Below, in pieces: positions 33,039 to 42,700 of a DNA stretch of 64,000 nucleotides. The translations under genes and the position numbers were made by a program. The notes under the pieces are model-generated. The model ran no database searches and was not told the DNA's origin. It saw only the letters and a program-made list of their open reading frames with translations. The stretch comes from Methylobacterium sp. Leaf99 (lineage in GTDB: Bacteria > Pseudomonadota > Alphaproteobacteria > Rhizobiales > Beijerinckiaceae). Where the stretch lies: assembly GCF_001422375.1 (NCBI RefSeq), contig NZ_LMMU01000010.1:34930-98929 (forward strand), written 5' to 3'. The stretch's first letter is position 1, and each line of letters opens with the position of its first letter.

Positions 33039-35462
33039 TTGGCGGACATGGAATCGGACGCGACCGCACCGGAGACCGGACCCGCCGAGGCCGAGGCCAC
33101 CCGTGCGCCGGCCCGTCCCCGGGCCGCGCGGTCCGCCCCGAAACGCGCCGCGCAGGACAAGCCCGTGCCCGGCGAGAAGCCCGTGTCAGGCCCGGACGCG
33201 CCCGCGGCGCTGGCCGCCGAGGCCGGGCCCGACGTCGACCTGCCTCCGGCGGAGGCGCTCCTGCCGGATTCCGGTCCCGATCTCCCCGCCGAGGCGGATG
33301 TCCGCGACACCGTCCGCGAGGCCGGCCTCGCCCTGCGCCACTCGCCCGAGCGCTTCGTCAACCGCGAGCTGTCCTGGCTCCAGTTCAACCGCCGGGTGCT
33401 GGAGGAGGCGTCCAATCCCAACCACCCCCTGCTGGAGCAGCTGCGCTTCCTCTCGATCTCGGCCAACAACCTCGACGAATTCTTCATGGTGCGCGTGGCC
33501 GGCCTGCACGATCAGGTCCGCTCCGGCCTCGTGGCGCCGTCGCAGGACGGCCTGAGCCCGGCCGAGCAGCTCGCCCGCGTCGGCACGGACGTGTCGCGCC
33601 TCGCCCTCGACCAGCAGCAGCGCTGGCGCGAATTGCGAGGCGAACTCCTCGGCGCCGGCATCGAGCTCGTCGAGCCCGCCGGCCTCGCCCCGGAGCACAA
33701 GGCCTGGCTGGAGGAGTATTTCCTCAGCCACGTCTTCCCGGTGCTGACGCCCCTCGCCATCGATCCCGCGCACCCGTTCCCGTTCATCCCGAATCTCGGC
33801 TCGACCATCGCCCTGATGCTCATGCGCCCCCGCGACGGCCGGGTGCTGCGCGCCCTGATCCGCCTGCCGGCCCTCGTCGACCGCTTCGTGCGCCTGCCCG
33901 ATGCCGAGGGGGATGCCACGGCGCGCTTCATCGCCATCGAGCAGGTCATCGTCCTGTTCACCGGGCGCCTGTTCCCGGGCTACTCCCTGCGCGGCCACGG
34001 CGCGTTCCGGGTGATCCGCGATTCCGACCTCGAGATCGAGGAAGAGGCCGAGGATCTCGTCCTGCATTTCGAATCGGCCCTGAAGCAGCGCCGCCGCGGC
34101 ATCGTCATCCGCCTCGAGGTCGAGGCCGGCATGTCGGAGGACCTGCGGGCGTTCGTCGCCGACGAGCTCGAGATCGGCCCCGACGCGGTGTTCCTCATCG
34201 AGGGCATGCTGGCCCTCAACGAGCTGTCGCAGATCGTCGGGATCGACCGGCCGGAACTCAAGTTCAAGGCCTACAACCCGCGCTTCCCCGAGCGCATCCG
34301 CGAGAGCGGCGGCGACGTGTTCGCCGCCATCCGGCAGAAGGACTTCACCGTCCACCACCCCTACGAATCGTTCGACGCGGTGGTGCAGTTCCTGGCCCAG
34401 GCCGCCCGCGATCCCAACGTCGTGGCGATCAAGCAGACCCTCTACCGCACCTCCTCGAACTCGCCCATCGTGGCGGCCCTGGCGGAAGCCGCCGAGCTCG
34501 GCAAGTCGGTCACGGCGCTGGTCGAACTCAAGGCCCGTTTCGACGAGGAGGCCAACATCCGCTGGGCGCGCAACCTCGAGAAGGCCGGCGCGCAGGTGGT
34601 GTTCGGCTTCGTCGAGCTGAAGACCCACGCCAAGCTGTCGATGGTGGTCCGGCGCGAGGGCGACAAGCTCGTGAGCTACTGCCACGTCGGCACCGGCAAC
34701 TATCACCCGATCACGGCGCGCATCTACACCGACCTGTCGTTCTTCACCGCCGACCCGGTGGTGGCCCGCGACGTGTCGCGGATCTTCAACTACATCACCG
34801 GCTACGCCGAGCCCGCCGGCCTGGAGCGCATGGCGGTCTCGCCCCTGACCCTGAAGCCCCGCCTCCTGGAGAACATCGAGCAGGAAATCGCCCACGCCAA
34901 GGCCGGGCGCCCGGCGGCGATCTGGATCAAGTGCAACTCCCTCGTCGACCAGCAGATCATCGACGCCCTGTACGACGCGAGTGCCGCCGGCGTGCAGATC
35001 GACTGCGTGGTGCGCGGCATCTGCTGCCTCCGGCCCGGCATCCCCGGCCTGTCGGAGACGATCCGGGTGAAATCCATCGTCGGCCGCTTCCTGGAGCACG
35101 GGCGCATCTACTGCTTCGGCAACGGCGTCGGCCTGCCCCACCCCAAGGCCACGGTCTACATCTCGTCGGCCGACCTCATGAGCCGCAACCTCGACCGCCG
35201 GGTCGAGGCCCTCCTGCCCATCACCAACGCGACGGTGCATCAGCAGGTGCTGGATCAGATCATGCTGGCTAACCTCCTCGACAACCGCCAGAGCTGGCGT
35301 GTACTGGCATCGGGCGCGAGCGAGCGGATCCAGCCGGCCGAGGGCGAGGAGCCGTTCAACGCCCACAAGTATTTCATGACGAATCCGAGCCTGTCCGGGC
35401 GCGGCAAGTCGTCGAAGAAATCGAGTCCGCGCGCCCTGAGTCGCCGTGCCCAGCGCGGCTGA
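33039..35462 (+). CDS. ppk: Polyphosphate kinase 1
   Basis: PPK1 makes inorganic polyphosphate from ATP. Family features: FVNRELSWLQFNRRVLEEA, NNLDEFFMVRVAGL, the HPYESFDAVVQF region and the autophosphorylated histidine in YCHVGTGNYHP. The first 105 or so residues, before the RFVNRELSW start of the family, are a low-complexity Ala/Pro/Asp/Glu extension. A TTG at 33039 is chosen over ATG 33048 because AGGAG at 33026-33030 is correctly spaced from the TTG. A Pho-box-like site lies upstream, and ppx follows 34 bases after. Confidence 0.95.
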   Translation: MADMESDATAPETGPAEAEATRAPARPRAARSAPKRAAQDKPVPGEKPVSGPDAPAALAAEAGPDVDLPPAEALLPDSGPDLPAEADVRDTVREAGLALRHSPERFVNRELSWLQFNRRVLEEASNPNHPLLEQLRFLSISANNLDEFFMVRVAGLHDQVRSGLVAPSQDGLSPAEQLARVGTDVSRLALDQQQRWRELRGELLGAGIELVEPAGLAPEHKAWLEEYFLSHVFPVLTPLAIDPAHPFPFIPNLGSTIALMLMRPRDGRVLRALIRLPALVDRFVRLPDAEGDATARFIAIEQVIVLFTGRLFPGYSLRGHGAFRVIRDSDLEIEEEAEDLVLHFESALKQRRRGIVIRLEVEAGMSEDLRAFVADELEIGPDAVFLIEGMLALNELSQIVGIDRPELKFKAYNPRFPERIRESGGDVFAAIRQKDFTVHHPYESFDAVVQFLAQAARDPNVVAIKQTLYRTSSNSPIVAALAEAAELGKSVTALVELKARFDEEANIRWARNLEKAGAQVVFGFVELKTHAKLSMVVRREGDKLVSYCHVGTGNYHPITARIYTDLSFFTADPVVARDVSRIFNYITGYAEPAGLERMAVSPLTLKPRLLENIEQEIAHAKAGRPAAIWIKCNSLVDQQIIDALYDASAAGVQIDCVVRGICCLRPGIPGLSETIRVKSIVGRFLEHGRIYCFGNGVGLPHPKATVYISSADLMSRNLDRRVEALLPITNATVHQQVLDQIMLANLLDNRQSWRVLASGASERIQPAEGEEPFNAHKYFMTNPSLSGRGKSSKKSSPRALSRRAQRG

Positions 35463-35471
35463 CGCCCCGCC

Positions 35472-35497
35472 GAAGGAACACGCAGAAGGAACACGCA
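35472..35497 (+). repeat. Perfect 13-base tandem duplication at the ppx ribosome site
   Basis: GAAGGAACACGCA occurs twice in a row (35472-35484 and 35485-35497). Each copy contains a GAAGGA ribosome-binding site, and the second supplies the A of the ppx ATG. The duplication lies between the ppk stop and the ppx start. Confidence 0.85.
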
Positions 35498-37044
35498 TGG
35501 GCCTCCGCCATGCCGGCCCACCCGCTGCTGAATCCGGAACCGCCGAGTCGCCCTCCCGGATCAGCCGCGCGCCCGTGGCCATCATCGACATCGGCTCCAA
35601 TTCCGTGCGGCTCGTCGCCTATGACGGGCTGACCCGGGCGCCGACGCCCCTCTACAACGAGAAGGTGCTGTGCGGGCTGGGCCGCAACGTCCTCACCACG
35701 GGGCGCCTCAACGAGGAGGCGGTCCGGCGGGCCCTCATCGCCCTCGCGCGCTTCCGGGTGCTGTGCGAGACCATGCGGGTCGCCCGGGTCTTCGTGCTGG
35801 CCACCGCCGCCGCGCGCGACGCCGGGAACGGCCCCGAGTTCCTCGCGGCGGCCGAGGCCGCCTGCGGCCATCCCATCGAGTTGCTGTCGGGCCGGCGCGA
35901 GGCCGAGTTGTCGGCGCTCGGCGTCATCTCGGGCTTCCACGCGCCGGACGGCGTGGTCGGGGATCTCGGCGGCGGTTCGCTGGAACTCGTGGACGTGCGC
36001 GGCGCCACCGTCGGCATGGGCGTGACCATGCCGCTCGGGGGCCTCGCCCTCCAGGACCTCTCGGGTAACTCACCCAAGAAGGCCATCAAGATCGTCCGCG
36101 AGCACCTGAAGAAGGCCGCGCCCCAGCTCGAGACCCTGCGCGGGCGCAGCTTCTATGCGGTCGGCGGCACCTGGCGGGCGCTGGCCCGCCTCCACCAGGC
36201 CGCGCGCGGCTATCCGCTCCACGTCATGCACGGCTACAGCGTCGAGCCCTCGGACGAGCTCAGCTTCCTCGAAGTGGTGGAGCGCACGGACGCGGCCCTG
36301 CTGCAGGATGTCGAGAGCGTCTCCGAGGCCCGCCGGCCCCTGCTGGCCTACGGCGCCGTGGTGCTGGAGGAGATCCTCAAGGTCGGGCGTCCGCGCGAAC
36401 TCGCGATCTCGGCCTCCGGCGTGCGCGAAGGCCTGCTCTACGAGCAGCTCGACCGCGATGCGCGCCTGGCCGACCCCCTGCTGGCGGCGGCGGCGGAACT
36501 CAACGTCCTGCGCGCCCGCTCGCCGGGCCACGCCACCGACCTCATCGCCTGGACCGACCGCTTCATCGGGACCCTCGACGCCCCCGAGACGGCGGACGAG
36601 CGCCGCCTGCGCCACGCCGCCTGCCTGCTCTCGGATATCGGATGGCGGGCGCACCCCGATTACCGCGGCGAGCAGAGCGTCAACGTTATCACCCACGCCG
36701 CCTTCGTCGGCATCGACCATCCCGGTCGGGCCTACCTCGCGCTGGCCGTGTATTTCCGCCACGAGGGCGTCGCGCCCGAAAAGGCGAGCCCGATGCTGCG
36801 CAGTCTGGCCGGTCCCCGCCTGTTCGACCGGGCCCGGCTGCTCGGCGCCCTCCTGCGCCTCGCCTTCCCGCTCACGGCCGGCACGGAAGGCACCCTCGGC
36901 GGCCTGCCCGTCACCGCCGCGGACGGACGCGTCACCCTGACCCTGCCGGCGGACCGCGAGACCCTGGCGGGCGACCGCATCCTCAACCGCGTGCGCGGGG
37001 TCGGCCGCGTCATCGGCCTCGACGGCCGCATCGCCATCGCCTGA
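35497..37044 (+). CDS. ppx: Exopolyphosphatase / guanosine pentaphosphate phosphohydrolase
   Basis: The 515-residue enzyme degrades polyphosphate and probably pppGpp. It has the actin-like ASKHA fold: VAIIDIGSNSVRLVAYDG (phosphate 1), GDLGGGSLELVD (phosphate 2) and an HD-like C-terminal helical part from about residue 320. A GTG at 35446 keeps the frame open inside ppk, but ATG 35497 has a duplicated GAAGGA site. In many Rhizobiales rnd-aspS follow ppx; here they are about 18 kb away. Confidence 0.95.
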   Translation: MGLRHAGPPAAESGTAESPSRISRAPVAIIDIGSNSVRLVAYDGLTRAPTPLYNEKVLCGLGRNVLTTGRLNEEAVRRALIALARFRVLCETMRVARVFVLATAAARDAGNGPEFLAAAEAACGHPIELLSGRREAELSALGVISGFHAPDGVVGDLGGGSLELVDVRGATVGMGVTMPLGGLALQDLSGNSPKKAIKIVREHLKKAAPQLETLRGRSFYAVGGTWRALARLHQAARGYPLHVMHGYSVEPSDELSFLEVVERTDAALLQDVESVSEARRPLLAYGAVVLEEILKVGRPRELAISASGVREGLLYEQLDRDARLADPLLAAAAELNVLRARSPGHATDLIAWTDRFIGTLDAPETADERRLRHAACLLSDIGWRAHPDYRGEQSVNVITHAAFVGIDHPGRAYLALAVYFRHEGVAPEKASPMLRSLAGPRLFDRARLLGALLRLAFPLTAGTEGTLGGLPVTAADGRVTLTLPADRETLAGDRILNRVRGVGRVIGLDGRIAIA

Positions 37045-37061
37045 TTCCGGATCGAGACGAG

Positions 37062-38084
37062 ATGCAAGCCCTCCAACTCTTCGGCGACCGCGACCTGCGC
37101 GTGAGCGAGATCGAGGCCCCAGCCCCCCCCGGCCCCGGCGAGGTCCGGGTCCGCGTGCGGGCGGTCGGCCTCAACTACATCGACGTCTGGGGCTTTCGCG
37201 GCATGGCCTTCGCCAAGCGCAAGCTGCCCCTCACCGTGGGCGCCGAAGCCTCCGGCGAGATCGTCTGCGTCGGCGAGGGCGTCGAGGGCCTGGCCGAGGG
37301 CGACCGCGTGGCGCTCTACGGCGCCCAAACCTGCGGCCGGTGCAAGGCCTGTCGCGAGGGTCGCGACAACCTCTGCGAGGACGTCGCCGGGGTGATGGGG
37401 TTCCACATCGACGGCTTCGCCCGCGAGGTCGTCACCATGCCGGCCCGCCTCGTGGTCCGGGTGCCGGAGGGCGTGAGCTTCACGGACGCGGCCTGCGCGC
37501 CCATCGCCTTCGGCACCGTGCAGCACATGCTGTTCGACAATGCGAAGCTCGAACCCGGCGAGAGCATCCTGGTCCATGCCGGCGGGTCCGGCATCGGCAC
37601 GGCGGCGATCAAGATGGCGAAAGCCATCGGCTGCACGGTGTTCACCACCGTGGGCGACGACGCCAAGGGCGAGAAGGCCAGGGCGCTCGGCGCCGACCAC
37701 GTCATCAACTACCGCGACGAGCGCTTCGAGGGCGAGGTCCGCCGGCTGACGAAGCGCAAGGGCGTCGACGTGGTGTTCGAGCATGTCGGCCCCGACACCT
37801 GGAACGGCTCGCTCCTGTGCCTCAAGCGCGGCGGCCGCCTCGTCACCTGCGGCTCGACCTCGGGCGTGTCGACCACCATGAACCTGATGCAGCTGTTCCA
37901 GCAGCAGTACCGCATCACCGGCTCGTTCGGCTGCTCGCTCGCCAATATCCGCCAGTCCCTCGACAAGATGGCCGGGGGCCTCACCCCCGTCGTCGATACG
38001 GTCCTGCCCCTCGCCGACTTCGCGAAAGGGCTGGAGCGCCTCGAATCGCGCAAGGTGTTCGGCAAGATTCTCGTCACCCTGTGA
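37062..38084 (+). CDS. Zinc-type alcohol dehydrogenase / quinone reductase-like oxidoreductase
   Basis: The 340-residue MDR-family protein has the GroES-like N domain (PGPGEVRVRVRAVGLNYIDV, GAEASGEIVCVGEGVEG), a structural-zinc Cys cluster (CGRCKACREGRDNLC) and the NAD(P) fold (VHAGGSGIGTAAIKMAKAIG). The catalytic zinc Cys/His of classical alcohol dehydrogenases is not obvious: NYIDVWGF replaces it, so a quinone-oxidoreductase-like role is as likely. It starts 17 bases after ppx. Confidence 0.85.
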   Translation: MQALQLFGDRDLRVSEIEAPAPPGPGEVRVRVRAVGLNYIDVWGFRGMAFAKRKLPLTVGAEASGEIVCVGEGVEGLAEGDRVALYGAQTCGRCKACREGRDNLCEDVAGVMGFHIDGFAREVVTMPARLVVRVPEGVSFTDAACAPIAFGTVQHMLFDNAKLEPGESILVHAGGSGIGTAAIKMAKAIGCTVFTTVGDDAKGEKARALGADHVINYRDERFEGEVRRLTKRKGVDVVFEHVGPDTWNGSLLCLKRGGRLVTCGSTSGVSTTMNLMQLFQQQYRITGSFGCSLANIRQSLDKMAGGLTPVVDTVLPLADFAKGLERLESRKVFGKILVTL

Positions 38085-38205
38085 CGCCGGGTCCCGCCGG
38101 GGCCGCTCCGCCGGCGGGCGCAGACCGGGTGCACCCCCGCGAAGAAATGATCTAAGCGGGGCGGGTGGGGCGTCGTCCGGAACGCTCCCCCGCACGGAAA
38201 TCGCC

Positions 38206-39186
38206 TTGCTCCGCCTTGCCCTGGTCCTGAAACGTCACCTGCCGCGCCTTGCCGGACTGGCGATGATCCCCCTGATCCGGACCCTGTTCTGGCTGGCGCG
38301 CCGGCTCGGGACCGACCGGGCGAGCCGGATCGGCGGGCGCGTGGTCCGGACCATCGGCCCGTTCCTGCCCGCCCACCGCACGGCCATGGCCAACCTCGCC
38401 GCCGCGTTCCCGGACCTCGATCCGGCCGCAAGGCGGGCGCTGGCGGCGCAAGCCTGGGACAATCTCGGCCGCACCGGCGCGGAATACGCCCACCTGCACA
38501 CCCTGTTCGATAGCGAGGAGACCGATCCGTCGAGCCAGCGCATGCAGGTCTCGGGGGAAAGTCATTTCGCCGATCTGCGCGACGACGGGAAGCCGGGGCT
38601 GATCTTCTCGGCGCACCTCGCCAACTGGGAATTGCCGGCGATCTGCGCCGCCCGCTACGGCCTCGACGCCACGGCGATCTTCCGTCCGCCCAACGACGCC
38701 GCCTCCGCCCGCCTGGTGCAGGAGGTGCGCCGCCAGACCATGGGCGGCCTCGCGGCGGCCGGGCAGGGTGCGGTCTTCGCCATGCAGGGCGTGGTGGAGC
38801 GCGGCGGCCATCTCGGCCAGCTCATCGACCAGCATTTCACCCGGGGCGTCGTGGTCGAGTTCTTCGGCCGTCCCGTCCTCGTCAACCCGCTGCTCGGCAA
38901 GCTCGCCCGGCACTACGACTGCCCGGTCCACGGGGTCCGGGTGGTGCGGCGGGAGGGCGCGCGCTTCGCCCTCGAACTGACCCCGCCCCTCGACCTGCCG
39001 CGCGACGGCAAGGGCGAGATCGACGTCCAGGGCGCCATGCAGGCCATGACCCGCGTGGTCGAAGACTGGATTCGCGAGAATCCCGGCCAGTGGCTGTGGA
39101 TGCATCGGCGCTGGCGCCCGGCCATGCTGCCGAAGCCCAAGGCGCCGGCCGCGCCCGCCACCCAGACGGCGTCGCCCGTCACCTGA
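38206..39186 (+). CDS. LpxL/HtrB-type lysophospholipid or lipid A acyltransferase
   Basis: The 326-residue protein belongs to the LpxL family, inner-membrane enzymes adding secondary acyl chains to lipid A. It has the H(X)4E active-site motif in SAHLANWE and the supporting FRPPNDAASARL and EFFGRPVLVNP blocks, plus a C-terminal WLWMHRRW. The start is TTG at 38206, with a first hydrophobic membrane anchor at about 13-32. A proline/alanine tail of about 18 residues ends it. It converges on the M29 aminopeptidase. Confidence 0.88.
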   Translation: MLRLALVLKRHLPRLAGLAMIPLIRTLFWLARRLGTDRASRIGGRVVRTIGPFLPAHRTAMANLAAAFPDLDPAARRALAAQAWDNLGRTGAEYAHLHTLFDSEETDPSSQRMQVSGESHFADLRDDGKPGLIFSAHLANWELPAICAARYGLDATAIFRPPNDAASARLVQEVRRQTMGGLAAAGQGAVFAMQGVVERGGHLGQLIDQHFTRGVVVEFFGRPVLVNPLLGKLARHYDCPVHGVRVVRREGARFALELTPPLDLPRDGKGEIDVQGAMQAMTRVVEDWIRENPGQWLWMHRRWRPAMLPKPKAPAAPATQTASPVT

Positions 39187-39187
39187 T

Positions 39188-39222
39188 CCGGGGTTCGAAG
39201 GGCTCGCCCTTCGGAATCCCGG
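39188..39222. terminator. Hairpin between convergent genes, shared with the parE/topA junction
   Basis: CGAAGGGC pairs with GCCCTTCG around a 2-base loop (39196-39213) and CCGGG/CCCGG extends it. It lies immediately after the acyltransferase stop and before the aminopeptidase stop. The right arm CCCTTCGGAATCCCGGA is identical to bases at the parE/topA junction, so this is likely a dispersed palindrome acting as a bidirectional terminator. Confidence 0.6.
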
Positions 39223-39230
39223 AGCGGCGC

Positions 39231-40505
39231 TCAGTCGATCCACTCGCCCGCGCGCATCACCGGGATCGCCCGTCCCTCCGCCGTGAGGCCGTCGACGTCG
39301 ATCTCGGCCGAGCCGATCATCCAGTCGATGTGGATCAGGCTGCGGTTGGCGCCCCGCGCCACGAGGTCGGCCTCGCTGAACGCCGCGCCGCCGTCGAGGA
39401 AGCACTTGCTGTAGGCTTGGCCGAGCGCGATGTGGCTCGCCGCGTTCTCGTCGTAGAGGGTGTTGTAGAACAGGAGCCCCGAGGCCGAGATCGCCGAGGA
39501 GGCCGGCACCAGGGCAACCTCGCCGAGCTGGCGCGCGCCCGCATCGGTCTCCAGCACCTTGGCGAGCACCGCACCGCCCGTGCGGGCCTCGGCCTCGACG
39601 ATGCGTCCGCCTTCGAACCGCACCCGGATGCCGTCGATGAGGGTGCCCTGATAGGACAGGGGCTTGGTGCTCGTCACGACCCCGTCGACCCGGTCCTTGT
39701 GGGGCGTGGTGAACACCTCCTCGGTGGGGATGTTGGCGTTGCAGGTGATGCCGCTGCGCGAGACCGAGGCGCCGCCACACCATTCGTGGTCGTCGGCGAG
39801 GCCCACGGTGAGGTCGGTGCCCGGCCCGGTGAAGCGCAGGGCCGCGAAGCGGTGGGCGTTGAGGGCGCCCATGCGGGCGTGGAGCGCGGCGTTGTGCGTC
39901 TCCCATGCGGCGATGGGGTCCGGCCCGTCCACCCGCGAGGCCGCGAAGATCGCGTCCCACAGGCGGGCGACGGCCGCGTCCTCGGGGAGATCCGGGAACA
40001 CCGTGCGGGCCCACGGCGTGGTGGCGGCCGAGACGATGGTCCAGTTGGTGGAGAAATTGGCGATGAGTTCCAGGGCCGGCACGTAGGCCTGCGACCGGGC
40101 GCGGTTGGCCCGCGACACCCGCGCCGTGTCCTGGGCGGCCAGGAGCGACGGGTCGTCGCCGGCCACCGCCAGGCGCGCGGCGCCGTTGCGGTAGGCCTCC
40201 GCCATGCCGGAATAGAGCCAGCCTGCGGCCGTGTCGAAGGCCTCTTCCGGGGCGTGGGCGAAGCGCGCCAGGGTGGCGGCATCGTCGGAGTAGAACGTGG
40301 TGACGAGGGACGCGCCGGCCCTGTAGGCCTGCTCGGTGATCGCCCGCACGAGGGGGACGGTCTCCAGGGGCGCCGTGATCACGAGCTCCTGGCCCGGCCG
40401 CAAGCCGAGGCCGACCTTGACGGCCACTTCCGCGAGGCGCTCCAGGCGCACCGCATGCGTCGTCTGAGCCGCGCCCGCCCCACCGGCCTGACCGTGCGTA
40501 TCCAT
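39231..40505 (-). CDS. M29-family metallo-aminopeptidase
   Basis: The 424-residue protein matches the thermophilic aminopeptidase T family (M29), dimetal enzymes that remove N-terminal residues. Conserved pieces: NIPTEEVFTTPHKDRVDGVV (metal-binding Glu residues), the FEGGRIVEAEA strand, YNTLYDENAASHIALGQAY and the C-terminal NRSLIHIDWMIGS (His/Asp). A 15-residue Gly/Ala N-terminal extension precedes the fold. It is monocistronic. Confidence 0.92.
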   Translation of the reverse strand: MDTHGQAGGAGAAQTTHAVRLERLAEVAVKVGLGLRPGQELVITAPLETVPLVRAITEQAYRAGASLVTTFYSDDAATLARFAHAPEEAFDTAAGWLYSGMAEAYRNGAARLAVAGDDPSLLAAQDTARVSRANRARSQAYVPALELIANFSTNWTIVSAATTPWARTVFPDLPEDAAVARLWDAIFAASRVDGPDPIAAWETHNAALHARMGALNAHRFAALRFTGPGTDLTVGLADDHEWCGGASVSRSGITCNANIPTEEVFTTPHKDRVDGVVTSTKPLSYQGTLIDGIRVRFEGGRIVEAEARTGGAVLAKVLETDAGARQLGEVALVPASSAISASGLLFYNTLYDENAASHIALGQAYSKCFLDGGAAFSEADLVARGANRSLIHIDWMIGSAEIDVDGLTAEGRAIPVMRAGEWID

Positions 40506-40567
40506 CCCTTGGCCTCCCTCGATCCGATCCTGAACGTCAGCCCAAGATCAGGTCCCGAGACGTCAGG

Positions 40568-40861
40568 TCAAGCGGCGCGCGACCAGGTGATCTCGCCGAG
40601 GTTCTCGCGGAAGGCGAAGCGCAGGAGGTGATCGGAGACCACGTTCTCGAGGCGCGTCAAGGCTGCCGGATCGGGGGTCGCCACCCGCATCAGCAGGGCA
40701 TCGGCCTCGGCCTCGAAGGTGCAGACCCGGTCCTCGCCGAACGGCACGCGGCCGGCGGCGTCGGTGGCCTCGACGGGGAACTTGTGGCTCCAGTGCCGGC
40801 AGAGCTGCTTCAGGTAGCGGCTCGCCTCGGCGGTGGGGACTCTCGCCTGAGAGGTCGGCAT
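40568..40861 (-). CDS. DUF2218 protein
   Basis: The 97-residue protein starts MPTSQARVPTAEASRYLKQL, with GGAGAC upstream. DUF2218 landmarks: CRHWSHKFPVE, EADALLMRVA and LENVVSDHLLRFAFRENL. Family members often sit beside siderophore or iron-uptake genes, but no such neighbour is here. Function unknown. The frame is open 38 codons further upstream without a convincing start. Confidence 0.82.
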   Translation of the reverse strand: MPTSQARVPTAEASRYLKQLCRHWSHKFPVEATDAAGRVPFGEDRVCTFEAEADALLMRVATPDPAALTRLENVVSDHLLRFAFRENLGEITWSRAA

Positions 40862-41127
40862 CGTCGGGTCTCCTTCGGTGCCCCTCGCGGGGCGGGGTCG
40901 TGTCGCGGCGCGGTCGAATACGTTGGACGATTGAACGCCGGAGCGGTTAAGGCCGGGTAACCTGCCGCACCGCAACGTCTGCGAAACCGCCGTGTCTTCA
41001 CATCCTTGGCGCCATTGGCGTCCAATTCATGGCGCGCCGCGAAAAACAGTCTGACGGGAATTGGTGCGACGCACAATAACAATCCCACGAGAGCCTTTCC
41101 GGTTCCGGCAAAAGATCGCCCGCGGCT

Positions 41128-42573
41128 TCAGGCCGGGGGCAGGGCGGGCGGCCCGCCGCCTTCGGGGGCGACGACCTTGCCGGGGTTCAGGGTCCCGTGC
41201 GGATCGAGGGCCGCCTTGACCCGACGCATGAGGTCGAGGGCGACGGGGTCGGCGTAGTGGGCGAGTTCGTCGCGCTTGATCAGCCCGACGCCGTGCTCGG
41301 CGGCGATGGACCCGCCGAGACTTTCCACCACGTCGTGGACGATGCGGTTGAAGCGGCTCCACTGGCCGAGGAACGCCGCCCGGTCCATGCCCACGGGCTG
41401 GCTCAGGTTGAAGTGGATGTTGCCGTCCCCGAAATGGCCGAAGGCGCAGACGCGCAGGCCCGGCATCGCCGCTTCGCAGGCCCGCGTCGCCGTTGCGAGG
41501 AACTCCGGGAGGGCCGAGAGCGGCACCGAGACGTCGTGCTTGATCGAGCCGCCCTCGCGCCGCTGCACCTCCGACAGGTTTTCGCGAAGCGTCCACAGGG
41601 CCTGGTTCCGGGCCTCGCTGGCGCCCAGCGTCGCGTCCTCCACGAGGCCGGCTTCCATGGCTTCGGCGAGGGCCACCTCCAGGGCCTCGGTGGCCGGGGC
41701 GTCGGGCCGCGTCGAGGAGAACTCGACGAGGGCGTAGGTGCCGTGCCGGCCCGCGAGCGGCGGCGTCGCGCCCGGCGTGTGGCGCAGGACGATCTCCAGG
41801 CCGAAGGGCGGGATCACCTCGAAGGCGGTGAGATCGCGTCCGGCCCGGGCGCGGAGCCGGGCGAACAGGGCGAGGGCGGCGGCCGGGTCGGCGAGGCCGA
41901 CGAAGCCGACGCCCCGGCTCAGGGGCCTGGGAAACAGCTTCAGGACGGCGGCGGTGATGATGCCGAGGGTGCCTTCCGAGCCGACGAAGAGCTGCTTGAG
42001 GTCGTAGCCGGCATTGTCCTTGCGCAGGCCTTTCAGCCCGTTCCAGACCCGGCCGTCGGCCAGCACCACTTCGAGGCCGAGGACGAGGTCGCGGGCATTG
42101 CCGTAGGCCAGTACCGCCGTGCCGCCGGCATTGGTCGCGAGGTTCCCGCCGATGCGGCACGAGCCCTCCGAGGCGAGCGACAGGGGAAACAGCATTCCGG
42201 CCCCGTCCGCCGCCGCCTGGACGTCCGCCAGGGTGACGCCGGCCTCGACGGTGATGGTCGCGTTGGTCGGATCGACGGCGCGCACCCGGGCGAGGCGGGC
42301 GAGCGACAGGACGATCCCGCCCTGGGGCACGCCGCCGCCGACGAGGCCGGTGTTGCCGCCCTGCGCCACCACCGGCACCCGCGCGGCGGCGCATTGCGCC
42401 ACGACGAAGGCGGCCTCGGCCGTGTCGGCCGGACGCGCCACGGCGAGGGCCCGGCCGCGGTGGAGCCCGCGGGTCTCGACGAGATAGGGCTCCAGATCCT
42501 CGGGCGCCGTCAGCACGTGGGCCGCTCCGAGGCGGTCGGTCAGCGCGGCGAGGAGGGCGGGGGAGGGGGGCAC
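41128..42573 (-). CDS. FAD-binding oxidase (GlcD / D-2-hydroxyacid dehydrogenase family)
   Basis: The 481-residue flavoprotein has the PCMH/VAO-type FAD domain (VVAQGGNTGLVGGGVPQGG, SLASEGSCRIGGNLATNAGG, GSEGTLGIITAAVLKLF) and a C-terminal FAD-oxidase C domain with GHFGDGNIHFN and AEHGVGLIK. It would oxidise a D-2-hydroxy acid such as D-lactate or D-2-hydroxyglutarate. The substrate cannot be chosen from sequence. The likely start is GTG 42573, since the longer frame runs under the divergent FAH gene. Confidence 0.9.
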   Translation of the reverse strand: MPPSPALLAALTDRLGAAHVLTAPEDLEPYLVETRGLHRGRALAVARPADTAEAAFVVAQCAAARVPVVAQGGNTGLVGGGVPQGGIVLSLARLARVRAVDPTNATITVEAGVTLADVQAAADGAGMLFPLSLASEGSCRIGGNLATNAGGTAVLAYGNARDLVLGLEVVLADGRVWNGLKGLRKDNAGYDLKQLFVGSEGTLGIITAAVLKLFPRPLSRGVGFVGLADPAAALALFARLRARAGRDLTAFEVIPPFGLEIVLRHTPGATPPLAGRHGTYALVEFSSTRPDAPATEALEVALAEAMEAGLVEDATLGASEARNQALWTLRENLSEVQRREGGSIKHDVSVPLSALPEFLATATRACEAAMPGLRVCAFGHFGDGNIHFNLSQPVGMDRAAFLGQWSRFNRIVHDVVESLGGSIAAEHGVGLIKRDELAHYADPVALDLMRRVKAALDPHGTLNPGKVVAPEGGGPPALPPA

Positions 42574-42700
42574 GCGAACATCCCGGACAGGCCGCCCACC
42601 GCCGCCGGGATGGCGCGGCCGGGCGCTCCCCCTATGATAGGGAGCGCGCGGCCGCTGTGCAGGGCCGGCCGCCGCATCCGAGACCCGGGAGACTTCAACG

